Source: CAG-390 sp045543615 | GTDB taxonomy: Bacteria; Bacillota; Clostridia; Oscillospirales; CAG-272 | Direction of reading: 5' to 3' | DNA length: 56,708 bases | NCBI GenBank assembly: GCA_045543615.1 | Contig: JAZPXL010000025.1 | Location: forward strand, 1 to 56,708 | Shown: positions 24,077-32,600 of the stretch, piece by piece | How the letters are laid out: every line of letters starts with the position of its first letter | Position numbering within the stretch: position 1 is the first letter of the stretch | Notes under the pieces: model-generated | What the model saw: only the letters and a program-made list of their open reading frames with translations | Told to the model about the DNA's origin: nothing | Database searches by the model: none | Program-made: the position numbers and the translations under genes

Positions 24077-24243
24077 CACCTGCAACAATTGCAATTTTAG
24101 CTATTTTGGTTTTGGCAGTCGGTCTGATTATCTTCTATTTCGTAAGAAAGAAAAAGAAAGGCGAGCATATCTGCTCTTGTGGCGGGAATTGCGCAGCCTG
24201 TGGCCTCTGCTCACCAAATGAACCAAAAAACGAAAACGAATAA
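24073..24243 (+). CDS. FeoB-associated Cys-rich membrane protein
   Basis: A 56-residue single-span membrane protein. The N-terminus MTPATIAILAILVLAVGLIIFYFV is one transmembrane helix, followed by a KKKKG stop-transfer patch and a Cys cluster CSCGGNCAACGLC (residues 34-46, five Cys). This matches the short FeoB-associated Cys-rich family found after feoB in Firmicutes, sometimes treated as the FeoC counterpart. Its ATG overlaps the feoB stop by four bases, indicating translational coupling. A terminator follows directly. It may hand Fe2+ to or from FeoB; this role is inferred. Confidence 0.9.
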   Translation: MTPATIAILAILVLAVGLIIFYFVRKKKKGEHICSCGGNCAACGLCSPNEPKNENE

Positions 24244-24250
24244 TAATTCA

Positions 24251-24281
24251 CGGCTGTTGCTCTTGCAACAGCCGTTTGTTT
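24251..24281 (+). terminator. terminator of feoAB operon
   Basis: Stem CGGCTGTTGC / GCAACAGCCG with a TCTT loop (24251-24274), followed by TTTGTTT. Confidence 0.9.
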
Positions 24282-24333
24282 CGACTTTATGAAAAAAATC
24301 TTAATTTTTTCGCAAAAAAATTCAAAAAAGGTA

Positions 24334-24362
24334 TTGACAAACGTTTTTCTTTGTAGTAAAAT
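24334..24362 (+). promoter_or_regulatory. promoter of the T-box operon
   Basis: Consensus TTGACA (24334-24339), 17-bp spacer, TAAAAT (24357-24362). Transcription should begin near 24369, at the 5' end of the T-box leader. Confidence 0.85.
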
Positions 24363-24368
24363 AACCGC

Positions 24369-24641
24369 ATAAAGCTGTGATCGAAAGAATCAGTAAGAAT
24401 TCACGCAGAGGCCTACAGAGAGCTGTCGGATGGTGCGAGACAGTGAGCAGGTGAGTTCCGAATTACCTTTCGGGAGCTGTACGCAAAACGGCAAATGCCT
24501 AAAGGCGTAACGGATGCCCCCGTAATCGGGCGACACATTGTTTGATGTGCGTAAGGTCAAGCTCGTGAGGGCTTGATGAAACAGAGTGGTAACACGGTTC
24601 ACACCCGTCTCTGTATCCTATGTGATACGGGGGCGTTTTTT
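24369..24641 (+). promoter_or_regulatory. T-box leader, specifier most likely AUU (isoleucine)
   Basis: A tRNA-sensing transcription attenuator. Stem I includes AGAGAGCTG, the CTGTC-GGATGGTGCGA-GACAG arm and the specifier region GAATTACC (24460-24467). The antiterminator is closed by ACAGAG (24581-24586) and CTCTGT, with the bulge TGGT (24587-24590) that would pair with the ACCA end of an uncharged tRNA. The competing terminator is a 12-bp stem, 24606-24617 with 24624-24635, followed by six T. The codon followed by A, as in known T-boxes, reads ATT (24462-24464); tRNA-Ile has an A discriminator, fitting the TGGT bulge. TTA (Leu) is the alternative reading. Confidence 0.9.
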
Positions 24642-24675
24642 GTTTGCCTCACAATAATTCAAGGAGCTTTTTATT

Positions 24676-26328
24676 ATGCCCATTACAGAACTGTTAGTCA
24701 GAAATGCTACGGTATACGCCGACGATATCAGCTTAGTTGAGATCAACGCATCGCTCGATCCCTCGCAAAAGCTGACCTGGAAGGAATACGCACTTATGCA
24801 GTCAACCTCCACGGAAAGCTATCGCAGACAGATGAGCTGGCGTGAGTTTGACGAGAAAGCCAACAGATTTGCAAATCTCCTGCTCTCCCGTGGTATAAAG
24901 AAAGGACAAAAGGTCGCAATCCTTCTTATGAACTGCCTTGAATGGTTGCCCGTCTATTTCGGAATACTAAAGAGTGGCGCTCTTGCAGTACCGCTCAACT
25001 ATCGCTACACAGCAGATGAGATAAAATACTGTCTGCGCAAGGCAGATTGCGAATACCTCGTTTTCGGCCCCGAATTTGTCGGACGAATTGAGGAGATTTA
25101 CAGCACGATTTCCGAAATCAAGATGTGGACTTATGTAGGAAATGACTGTCCCTCTTTTGCCGAAAGCTATGATAAGCTTGTGACCTATTGCTCATCCAGA
25201 GCTCCCGCAATACTTATTGATGACAGCGACTACGCTGCTATCTATTTTTCAAGTGGTACAACGGGCTTTCCCAAGGCGATACTCCACGATCACGGTGCGC
25301 TGATGCACGCCGCAAAAGTCGAGCAAGCTCACCACTCACAGACAAGGAACGACGTCTTCCTCTGCATCCCACCCCTCTATCACACGGGAGCAAAGATGCA
25401 TTGGTTCGGCTCTCTTCTCTCAGGTGGACGGGCAGTTCTGCTCAAGGGAACTACTCCAAGCTGGATCATAAAGACCATCTCCGAGGAGGGCTGTACAATT
25501 GCCTGGTTGCTCGTTCCGTGGGCGCAGGACATCCTCGATGCAATTGATTCGGGAGCAATCAAGCTCTCCGACTACAATCTCTCGCAGTGGAGACTGATGC
25601 ACATTGGCGCACAGCCCGTTCCACCAAGCCTTATCAAGAGATGGAAAACGGTATTTCCACATCACCAATATGACACAAACTACGGTCTTTCCGAGTCGAT
25701 AGGCCCGGGATGTGTGCATCTCGGCGTTGAAAACATCGAGCATATCGGTGCTATCGGCAGAGCAGGCTTTGGTTGGGAGACAAGAATAGTTGATGAGAAA
25801 CGCAGAACTGTTCCGGCAGGCGAGGTTGGAGAGCTTGCTGTCAAGGGAGCAGGCGTTATGAAATGCTACTACAAGGACGAAATTGCAACCTCTGAAATCC
25901 TCGACTCAGACGGCTGGCTCTATACGGGCGATATGGCAAGAGAGGACGAAAGTGGATTTATCTGGCTTGTCGACAGAAAGAAGGATGTCATCATTTCAGG
26001 TGGTGAGAACATCTATCCCGTACAGATCGAGGACTTCCTCAGATCAAACAACAAAATTAAGGACGTTGCCGTAATCGGCATCCCCGACAAGCGACTTGGT
26101 GAAATTTCTGCGGCAATCGTCGAGCTTAAGGACGGCGAGACGATGGACGAGGGCGAGCTTCTCGACTTCTGCTCACCACTGCCGAGATACAAGCGTCCGA
26201 GAAAGATCATCTTCGCAACAGTTCCAAGAAACCCCACAGGCAAGATCGAAAAGCCGAAGCTCAGACAAATGTACGCAGGCGGAAGCGTCGTTCTTCAAGA
26301 GATCGAGATCGATCACAAACAAGATTAA
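24676..26328 (+). CDS. AMP-forming acyl-CoA synthetase
   Basis: A 550-residue member of the ANL adenylating superfamily that activates a carboxylic acid to acyl-CoA with ATP. Motifs in order: P-loop-like YFSSGTTGFPKAILHDH (~residues 191-207), the YGLSESIGP motif A5 (~335), YTGDMAREDE and the hinge GFIWLVDRKKDVIISGGENIYP (~415-440), and the C-terminal catalytic Lys in NPTGKIEKPKLR (~530). The N-terminal segment (SWREFDEKANRFANLLLSRGIKKGQKVAILLMNC) is typical of medium-chain or CoA ligases. AAGGAG precedes the ATG. It is the first gene under the T-box and is followed by an ABC importer, suggesting that a branched-chain acid related to isoleucine is the substrate. This is inference; the chain length cannot be read. 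Confidence 0.9.
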   Translation: MPITELLVRNATVYADDISLVEINASLDPSQKLTWKEYALMQSTSTESYRRQMSWREFDEKANRFANLLLSRGIKKGQKVAILLMNCLEWLPVYFGILKSGALAVPLNYRYTADEIKYCLRKADCEYLVFGPEFVGRIEEIYSTISEIKMWTYVGNDCPSFAESYDKLVTYCSSRAPAILIDDSDYAAIYFSSGTTGFPKAILHDHGALMHAAKVEQAHHSQTRNDVFLCIPPLYHTGAKMHWFGSLLSGGRAVLLKGTTPSWIIKTISEEGCTIAWLLVPWAQDILDAIDSGAIKLSDYNLSQWRLMHIGAQPVPPSLIKRWKTVFPHHQYDTNYGLSESIGPGCVHLGVENIEHIGAIGRAGFGWETRIVDEKRRTVPAGEVGELAVKGAGVMKCYYKDEIATSEILDSDGWLYTGDMAREDESGFIWLVDRKKDVIISGGENIYPVQIEDFLRSNNKIKDVAVIGIPDKRLGEISAAIVELKDGETMDEGELLDFCSPLPRYKRPRKIIFATVPRNPTGKIEKPKLRQMYAGGSVVLQEIEIDHKQD

Positions 26329-26388
26329 TTGACGATATTTATATCGCATATTAATATTTCATTTTAATTACTCAAAGGAGACAAAACA

Positions 26389-27366
26389 ATGAAAACCACA
26401 AAAAGAATTTTCACACTCACACTTGCACTTGTAATGATGCTTACAAGCGTCTTCGCCTTCTCGTCCTGTACGGATGACGGCAAATATACAATAGGTATCG
26501 TTCAGCTCGTAACTCACGATGCTCTTGACGCCGCAACTGAGGGCTTTAAGGCTGCTCTTATCGAGGAGCTTGGCGAGGAAAACGTTACATTTGATTATCA
26601 GAACGCAGCAGGCTCACCCGACACCTGCCTCCCCATCGTAAACAACTTCGTTTCAAAGAACGTTGACCTCATTCTTGCGAACGCAACAGCTGCTCTTCAG
26701 GCCGCCGCTAACGCAACAACAACAATCCCGATCCTCGGAACATCCATCACCGACTACCCCACAGCTCTCGATCTCAAGAACTTCAGCGGAACTGTCGGTG
26801 GCAACATCTCGGGAACAAGCGACCTCGCTCCCCTCGAAGAGCAGGCTAATATGATTAAAGAGCTCTTCCCGAACGCAACAAATGTTGGTATTCTCTACTG
26901 CTCAGCCGAGCCCAACTCCGCATTCCAGTACGGCGTTATGAAGGAAAAGCTTGAGGGAATGGGCTACACCGTTTCTGCATTCACATTCTCCGACACAAAC
27001 GATGTTACAGCAGTAACACAGGCAGCAGCAGCCGCAAGTGACGTAATCTACATCCCCACAGACAACACAGCAGCCTCCTGCGCAGAGACAATCTACGGCG
27101 CAATGGCAGGTAATGTAAAACCCATCATCGCAGGCGAAGAGGGCATCTGCAAGGGTTGTGGACTCGCTACACTCTCCATCAGCTACTACGATATCGGATA
27201 CGCAACAGGTAAGATGGCTGCCAAGATCCTCAAGGGCGAGGCAAGCATCTCCGAAATGCCCATCGAGTACGCTACAAACACAACAAAGAAGTACAACCCC
27301 ATTGTAGCCGCAGAGCTTGGCATCACACTTCCCGAGGGCTACACAGCCATCGAGATGGACAAATAA
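26389..27366 (+). CDS. ABC transporter substrate-binding lipoprotein (TrpX/ABC_sub_bind family)
   Basis: A 325-residue lipoprotein: signal peptide MKTTKRIFTLTLALVMMLTSVFAFSSC with the lipidated Cys at residue 27, then a two-lobe periplasmic-binding fold of the ABC_sub_bind family (TrpX-like). It contains YTIGIVQLVTHDALDAATEGF, DLILANATAALQAAANATTTIPILGTSITDYP, LEEQANMIKELFPNATNVGILYCSAEPNS and AGEEGICKGCGLATLSISYYDIGYATGKMA. AAAGGAG precedes the ATG. Members are known or predicted to bind aromatic amino acids and related compounds. The T-box upstream argues for a substrate tied to isoleucine supply in this case. It is second in the operon. Confidence 0.88.
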   Translation: MKTTKRIFTLTLALVMMLTSVFAFSSCTDDGKYTIGIVQLVTHDALDAATEGFKAALIEELGEENVTFDYQNAAGSPDTCLPIVNNFVSKNVDLILANATAALQAAANATTTIPILGTSITDYPTALDLKNFSGTVGGNISGTSDLAPLEEQANMIKELFPNATNVGILYCSAEPNSAFQYGVMKEKLEGMGYTVSAFTFSDTNDVTAVTQAAAAASDVIYIPTDNTAASCAETIYGAMAGNVKPIIAGEEGICKGCGLATLSISYYDIGYATGKMAAKILKGEASISEMPIEYATNTTKKYNPIVAAELGITLPEGYTAIEMDK

Positions 27367-27394
27367 TAACAAACCACTAATATGATTTTTAACT

Positions 27395-27421
27395 CTCACC
27401 GCCGATAAAATCGGCGGTGAG
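27395..27421 (+). other. intercistronic hairpin
   Basis: Perfect 11-bp stem CTCACCGCCGA / TCGGCGGTGAG with a five-base loop between the binding-protein and permease genes, without a following U-run. Such hairpins usually protect the 5' part of the message from 3' exonucleases, giving more binding protein than permease. Confidence 0.7.
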
Positions 27422-27435
27422 ATGAGGTATTTACA

Positions 27436-28356
27436 ATGAATTATCTTTTATCCCTGCCGGGTGCTGTAGCCCAAGGACTTATCTGGGGCATTATGGCAAT
27501 AGGCGTATATTTGACATACAGAATACTTGATTTCGCCGACCTCACCGTCGACGGCTCGATTTGCACAGGTGCGGCAGTTTGCGCTATGTGCATCGTCGGT
27601 GGTATGCCCGTCTGGCTCGCCATTGTGCTTGCAACCCTTGCAGGTATGCTTGCAGGCCTTGTAACGGGTCTGTTCAATACTCTTCTCGGCATCCCTCCAA
27701 TACTTTCAGGAATACTCACACAGCTTATGCTCTGGAGCGTAAATCTCAAAATAATGGGTAAGGCTAATCAGGCACTCCCCGCAAGAAATTATCCTCTTCT
27801 CATAGCTCAGCTCTATCCCTCTTGGAAGAACATAATTGTTCTTGTGGTCTTTATTGCAGGTGTAATAGGTCTGCTTTATTGGTTCTTCGGAACTGAAACG
27901 GGTAGTGCTATTCGTGCAACGGGCAACAACCCCAAGATGAGCCGTGCTCAGGGCATCAACACCAATTTGATGAAGATTATCGGCCTTGTTATCTCAAACG
28001 GCTTTGTTGCTATGTCAGGTGCTCTGCTTGCACAATATCTCGGAAGTGCAGATATCAATATGGGTAAGGGTGCAATAGTAATCGGACTTGCCGCAGTTAT
28101 CATAGGAGAGGCCGTTTTCGGTCGCCGTGTGCGCAATTTCGCACTCTCCCTACTCTGCGTTGTCGGAGGTAGCGTGGTTTATTACATCGTCTACCAGACG
28201 GTAATATTCCTCGGACTTGACACCGACCTGCTCAAGATGCTCTCTGCAATTATGGTTGCTATCTTCCTTGCAGTCCCCTATCTCCGAACAAAGATAAAGA
28301 AAAAACCACACGCAACAGCAAAAACAAATAAGGTGGAGGAAAGTGGAGATGCTTGA
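27436..28356 (+). CDS. ABC transporter permease (TrpY-like, BPD_transp_2 family)
   Basis: A 306-residue inner-membrane permease with about eight hydrophobic segments. Landmarks of the branched-chain/sugar-type permease family are GLIWGIMAIGVYLTYRILDFADLTVDGS (residues ~12-40), FNTLLGIPPILSGILTQLMLWS and GSAIRATGNNPKMSRAQGINTN (~residues 155-177), the segment that contacts the ATPase. QYLGSADINMGKGAIVIGLAAVIIGEAVFG follows. The tail is basic. It follows the hairpin; its end overlaps the ATPase start by eight bases. It works with the adjacent binding protein and ATPase as one importer. Confidence 0.9.
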   Translation: MNYLLSLPGAVAQGLIWGIMAIGVYLTYRILDFADLTVDGSICTGAAVCAMCIVGGMPVWLAIVLATLAGMLAGLVTGLFNTLLGIPPILSGILTQLMLWSVNLKIMGKANQALPARNYPLLIAQLYPSWKNIIVLVVFIAGVIGLLYWFFGTETGSAIRATGNNPKMSRAQGINTNLMKIIGLVISNGFVAMSGALLAQYLGSADINMGKGAIVIGLAAVIIGEAVFGRRVRNFALSLLCVVGGSVVYYIVYQTVIFLGLDTDLLKMLSAIMVAIFLAVPYLRTKIKKKPHATAKTNKVEESGDA

Positions 28357-29143
28357 TCTTATAGAAATAAGAAAGACCTTTAATCCGGGTACTGTTAACG
28401 CAAAGGTAGCACTCGATGGCGTAACCCTCCACTTGAACGAGGGCGACTTTGTTACTGTAATAGGTGGCAACGGAGCCGGTAAATCCACAACTCTCAACGC
28501 AATTTCGGGTAGCTTCCAGATAGATGAGGGCGCAATTATGATTGGTGGCACGGACGTAACAAATATGTCCGAGCATCGCCGTGCTGCATTCCTCGGCCGT
28601 GTTTTCCAAGACCCTATGATGGGTACAGCTGCAAATATGGAAATTGAAGAGAACCTCGCACTCGCCGCAAGACGTGGCAAGGTAAGAGGTCTTGGATGGG
28701 GCATCACAAAGAAGGAGCGAGAGTATTACCGTGAGCTTCTCGCAACGCTCGACCTCGGTCTTGAGGACAGAATGAATGCAAAGGTCGGTCTGCTTTCGGG
28801 TGGTCAGCGACAGGCTCTGACTCTGCTTATGGCGACCATAAACAACCCCCATCTGCTTCTGCTCGACGAGCATACGGCGGCTCTTGACCCCAAGACAGCT
28901 GCAAAGGTGCTTTGGGAGACGGACAGAATAATCAGAGAGAAAAATCTCACAGCTATGATGGTAACTCACAATATGAAGGACGCCATCGCACACGGCAACA
29001 GACTTATTATGATGAAGGACGGAAAGATCATCCTCGACCTCTCAGGTGAGGAAAAGCAAAACCTCACAGTAGACGCTCTTCTTGAAATGTTTATGCAGAA
29101 GAGTGGCGAGGAGTTCGCCTCCGACCGTGCGCTTCTCTCTTGA
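28349..29143 (+). CDS. ABC transporter ATP-binding protein (TrpZ-like)
   Basis: A 264-residue ATPase powering the importer. ATG at 28349 (MLDLIEIRKTF) is chosen, eight bases after GGAGGA; the GTG six bases earlier is too close to it. Motifs: Walker A GGNGAGKST (~residue 38), Q-loop in VFQDPMMGTAANM, signature LLSGGQRQALTLLMAT, Walker B LLLLDEHTAALDP (DEH rather than DEP), and the H-loop VTHNM. The C-terminal segment GEEKQNLTVDALLEMF is common in this subfamily. The stop is 16 bases upstream of the half-terminator at which the mobile element has inserted. Confidence 0.93.
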   Translation: MLDLIEIRKTFNPGTVNAKVALDGVTLHLNEGDFVTVIGGNGAGKSTTLNAISGSFQIDEGAIMIGGTDVTNMSEHRRAAFLGRVFQDPMMGTAANMEIEENLALAARRGKVRGLGWGITKKEREYYRELLATLDLGLEDRMNAKVGLLSGGQRQALTLLMATINNPHLLLLDEHTAALDPKTAAKVLWETDRIIREKNLTAMMVTHNMKDAIAHGNRLIMMKDGKIILDLSGEEKQNLTVDALLEMFMQKSGEEFASDRALLS

Positions 29144-29159
29144 ACAATTCAATCTAAAT

Positions 29160-29199
29160 AAGAAAAACCGACAGAAAAGATGGTGTAACTTAGGGATTT
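29160..29199 (+). other. attL: left half of split terminator, core and element left end
   Basis: 29160-29174 is AAGAAAAACCGACAG, the exact reverse complement of 41901-41915 at the other side of the element. AAAA (29175-29178) recurs at 41897-41900. 29182-29199 (GGTGTAACTTAGGGATTT) matches the complement of 41876-41893 at 16 of 18 positions. Joining the flanks gives a 15-bp terminator stem with an AAAA loop, the presumed attB. Confidence 0.82.
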
Positions 29200-29249
29200 A
29201 CGAAAAACAGTAAATTTTTGAGCGACACCTTCAAGCGGGGCAAACAAGT

Positions 29250-29295
29250 AAAGACCACACATAAGGATAAAACCTTGTGTGTGGTCTTTCTTTTT
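29250..29295 (+). terminator. terminator inside the left end of the element
   Basis: A 17-bp stem with one wobble (29250-29266 and 29273-29289), loop ATAAAA, then CTTTTT. It can stop read-through from the host ABC operon, and its A/T-flanked stem may also serve the leftward DUF6809 transcript. Confidence 0.9.
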
Positions 29296-29299
29296 GCGT

Positions 29300-29578
29300 T
29301 TAATCTTCTGCCGTGGGTAACATTACCTCAAGCATTGTTTTTGCACCGAGCCGAAAGGCATATACGAATATTGCCTCTTCTGCAAGGCTGGCGTATTCAC
29401 TCCAACAATCATCGAACCGCTCTAAAATATCACGTTGCTCATCTGTCATTGCTTTTAGTAGGTTTTCGTGATGTCGAGCCATATACTCCATCAACTGTTT
29501 CATTTCGGGAGTATTGTTACGGCTATCCGATTGCGGATTTATATTGCCGTGCCACAATTCTGCAAGTGTCTTTTTCAT
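29300..29578 (-). CDS. DUF6809 family protein
   Basis: A 92-residue soluble protein. ATG at 29578 is chosen because GGAGGT lies six bases upstream, and the sequence from there (MKKTLAELWHGNINPQS) matches the opening of DUF6809 proteins. The rest is helical: MKQLMEYMARHHENLLKAMTDEQRDILERFDDCWSEYASLAEEAIFVYAFRLGAKTMLEVM. This family is common in Clostridia mobile elements, often beside recombinases and TnpV/TnpW-like genes, with no known activity. It is the last gene of the leftward arm, 82 bases after the RecQ fusion. Confidence 0.8.
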   Translation of the reverse strand: MKKTLAELWHGNINPQSDSRNNTPEMKQLMEYMARHHENLLKAMTDEQRDILERFDDCWSEYASLAEEAIFVYAFRLGAKTMLEVMLPTAED

Positions 29579-29660
29579 ATGCGCACCTCCTTGTAGCACA
29601 ACACTATACCACAAGGTGGTGCATAAGTCCAGATAACAAATTGTGAACATCAAAAATATA

Positions 29661-32600
29661 TTATTTTTTTACAAAATGTATATCCGTGAGAATAATGAGA
29701 GTTTCTTGATTATCTTCCTCGCCTTTCCATGCTACGATGAAACGAACTTCCGAAGATGTAGGCACATAACCTTTGGTTTTAAGTTTTTCAAGCGTTTCTA
29801 CAAAGGCTTTTGAGAATTTCGCCACACGCACATCTCGACCGTGAAGTTCGGCACTAAGATAAACATCGTCTATCTTTAATGAGGTGCCGCTTCTCAAATC
29901 GAATATGAGTTCCTTTTTGTTTTTGAAATAATCGAGAACAACATCTCTGTGCGTTGTTTGCAACACGATTTCTGACGGCTCACTATAATCGTTGCTATCA
30001 GCAACATGAATTACATCGGGAAGAACATATTTTGCAAACAAATCGGTGTTGGCATGAATGAATAGATTGCTCTTGGCTCTTGTCATTCCGACATATAGCT
30101 TTCTACGTTCTTCATCATTCTTTCCGTGAGCATCCTTAAGCATCATGTATACGCTATCAAATTCACGTCCTTTAGATTTATGTATAGTCGAAACATAGAT
30201 TACCTCTGCTTCGCTATCAACATAAAAATCTTCATAGTTTGATTCGCTTATGAATTCTTCCAAATCAGAAATGTATTTTACCGAATGAGTGGCTTCAAAA
30301 TCAAGCACCAGCTTGCGAATATTATCAATGCACGAGCTATTATAGTACTTGCTAAAGAGTTCCTTTTTCGCCTTATTCCATATCTCGTCGGGGATAACGG
30401 GCGAATGCAAATCCTTTTTAATAGCGTTAAGGAATACTCGTACCTCTACCAGATTGATTAATCTGAAACCGTCAAGCGATTGTATAAGCTTTGCGCGTTT
30501 TCCGTATTTCAAAAGCAATCCCATTATGCGAAGTGCTTCATCATTGGTGTTCGTAAGCACACAAGCTCTGCCGCCGGTATATGTTGCAATTAGATTTTGA
30601 ACGACTGCTTCTTCCATATTAGCAGAAGTGTGGCGTGTGATTTTTACAACTCCTGTTTCCTCGGTAACAGGTTCCACGGGAGCAACCTTCATACGATTCG
30701 TAATCGTTTCCGCAAACGCATTCGCCAATGCAACCACATTAGCTTTGCTACGATAATTTTCGACCATTTCGTATTTGTTTGCGCCGTACTGTTCGATCAG
30801 CGTTCTTAAATGAACGGAATTAGAGCCACGGAACTCATAGATGTTTTGATCGTCATCGCCAACGGCTATGATTCGCATATCGTCATTTTGAGCCATCAAA
30901 GCACGAACGAGAGCGAATTCATGCTCGTCCATATCTTGTGCCTCATCAATAACAAGAACGGTCTTGGTAATTTTACCTTGCTCAACCTCTCCGTTGCGAA
31001 TCATTTCGGCAGCATCTCTTACAATATTTTCCGATGCTTCAAGCGTTCCGATCTTGCCGAGTAAATCAAAGCAGTAGGAGTGGAATGTTTTGATTTCGAT
31101 GAAATTCGCCGCATTTCCAATAAGCGTATGTAACCGTTTTTTAAATTCGGTAGCTGCAGCTCGTGAGAAGGTGAGCATAAGCATCTGCTCATGCTTTACG
31201 TCCTCCAACTGATAAAGCGAAGCGAGCTTGTGAACAAGGACTCTTGTTTTTCCGCTTCCGGGACCGGCTGCCACAACTATATATTTGGATATATCGTTGA
31301 TAATTTCCTCTTGTATATCGGAAAGCTCACCGAACAGTTGATTGTATCTGTCGGGTGTGATATTTCGCTCAATCTCTTTTGCACGCTCTCCCTTGAAATA
31401 CTTCGCTATGAATTTCTTGAATTCCATATTGAAGTAGTCCTGAACAAACTGCAAGGCGGCATCATAATCGCGCACCATGAGATTTGCGTATTCACCTACG
31501 ATGTGGATTTGACGGATTTTCTGCTTATAGAATTCGTCAAGCAATCTATAATCGTCAACCTTGTATTTAATTCGGTTATCTCTTACGATACGCTTGATTT
31601 CCATAGCATTGTAGAGGACGAGAAATCCGCCTTCAAGCTTCAGAGCACCGATCTTGGACATATACAGAAGAGCATCCTCGACATCACTTAACTCCACAGG
31701 AATTCCGCCTATGTTCATTTTAGGCGTGTTTTGATATTCCTTGTAAAGCCCCACCAGCGAAAAGACAACAGGCTTTAGATCCTCGCCCTCTGCTTCTTTT
31801 TCTTTCTGCTCGGCTTTTGCATACAGCTCGGCAAGTATGAATCTGCACAGTTCAATACGCCTCTCAAACTTGTCCATCAAGTTTTTAAGACCCAATGCCG
31901 GAACTACATCCACGGAAACACTATCTCGATTTTCTTCTTTGTGAACATAGTTCTTGATAGAAAGAAAATAAAGAATGGTTTTTATATTCTTTATTGTTGA
32001 CGTGGTAATTCCTTCTGCTTGGGCAGATTCGTTTAATTCCTTAAATCCGAAATTAGCACCTTCATCATCAATCTTTGAGAGAATGAAGCGCTCAAGTTTT
32101 GCAAATCTTTCGAGAATCAGCGACGACTTATGGTGGCTGTCCGAATCGTTAATGTATGCGGACATATCGCTGTAATCTTCCAACAGACCTTCCTGACGCA
32201 TCAAATTGATCGCCTCAATAACAGCTTCTTTTGACAACGCAAGGTTGTCGGCAAGATAATCTATGCGTGATTCAGCTTCATCATTGCCTGCCGTTGCAAT
32301 ACTACGGCTTGATATTAAGGATTTAATTATGCGCAGAGCTGCCGTGCGTTGTTCTTCGGAAAAGAGGGACGAACTTCGAATACGATAAGACGCTTCGGTC
32401 ATATCCTTTGCTCTTATGCTCGTAGCAAACACCTTCGGCACATTTCTGCCTCGCACAATATAGCCTGCGGTTTCAAGTGCTGAGATGGCAGTTCTGACAC
32501 GAGTTTCCATTTCAGCACCTGCAGAGTCATCCCACCCCGCCTGACGCGCGATTTCAAGAGCAGAACAGCATATATTGGGGCGATTTTGCGTGAGATCCTT

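Noticed and set aside
24460..24467. Tryptophan T-box, as expected for TrpXYZ-like transporters
   Set aside because: There is no TGG in the specifier position; GAATTACC gives ATT followed by A, or less likely TTA. An aromatic amino-acid reading is therefore not supported.
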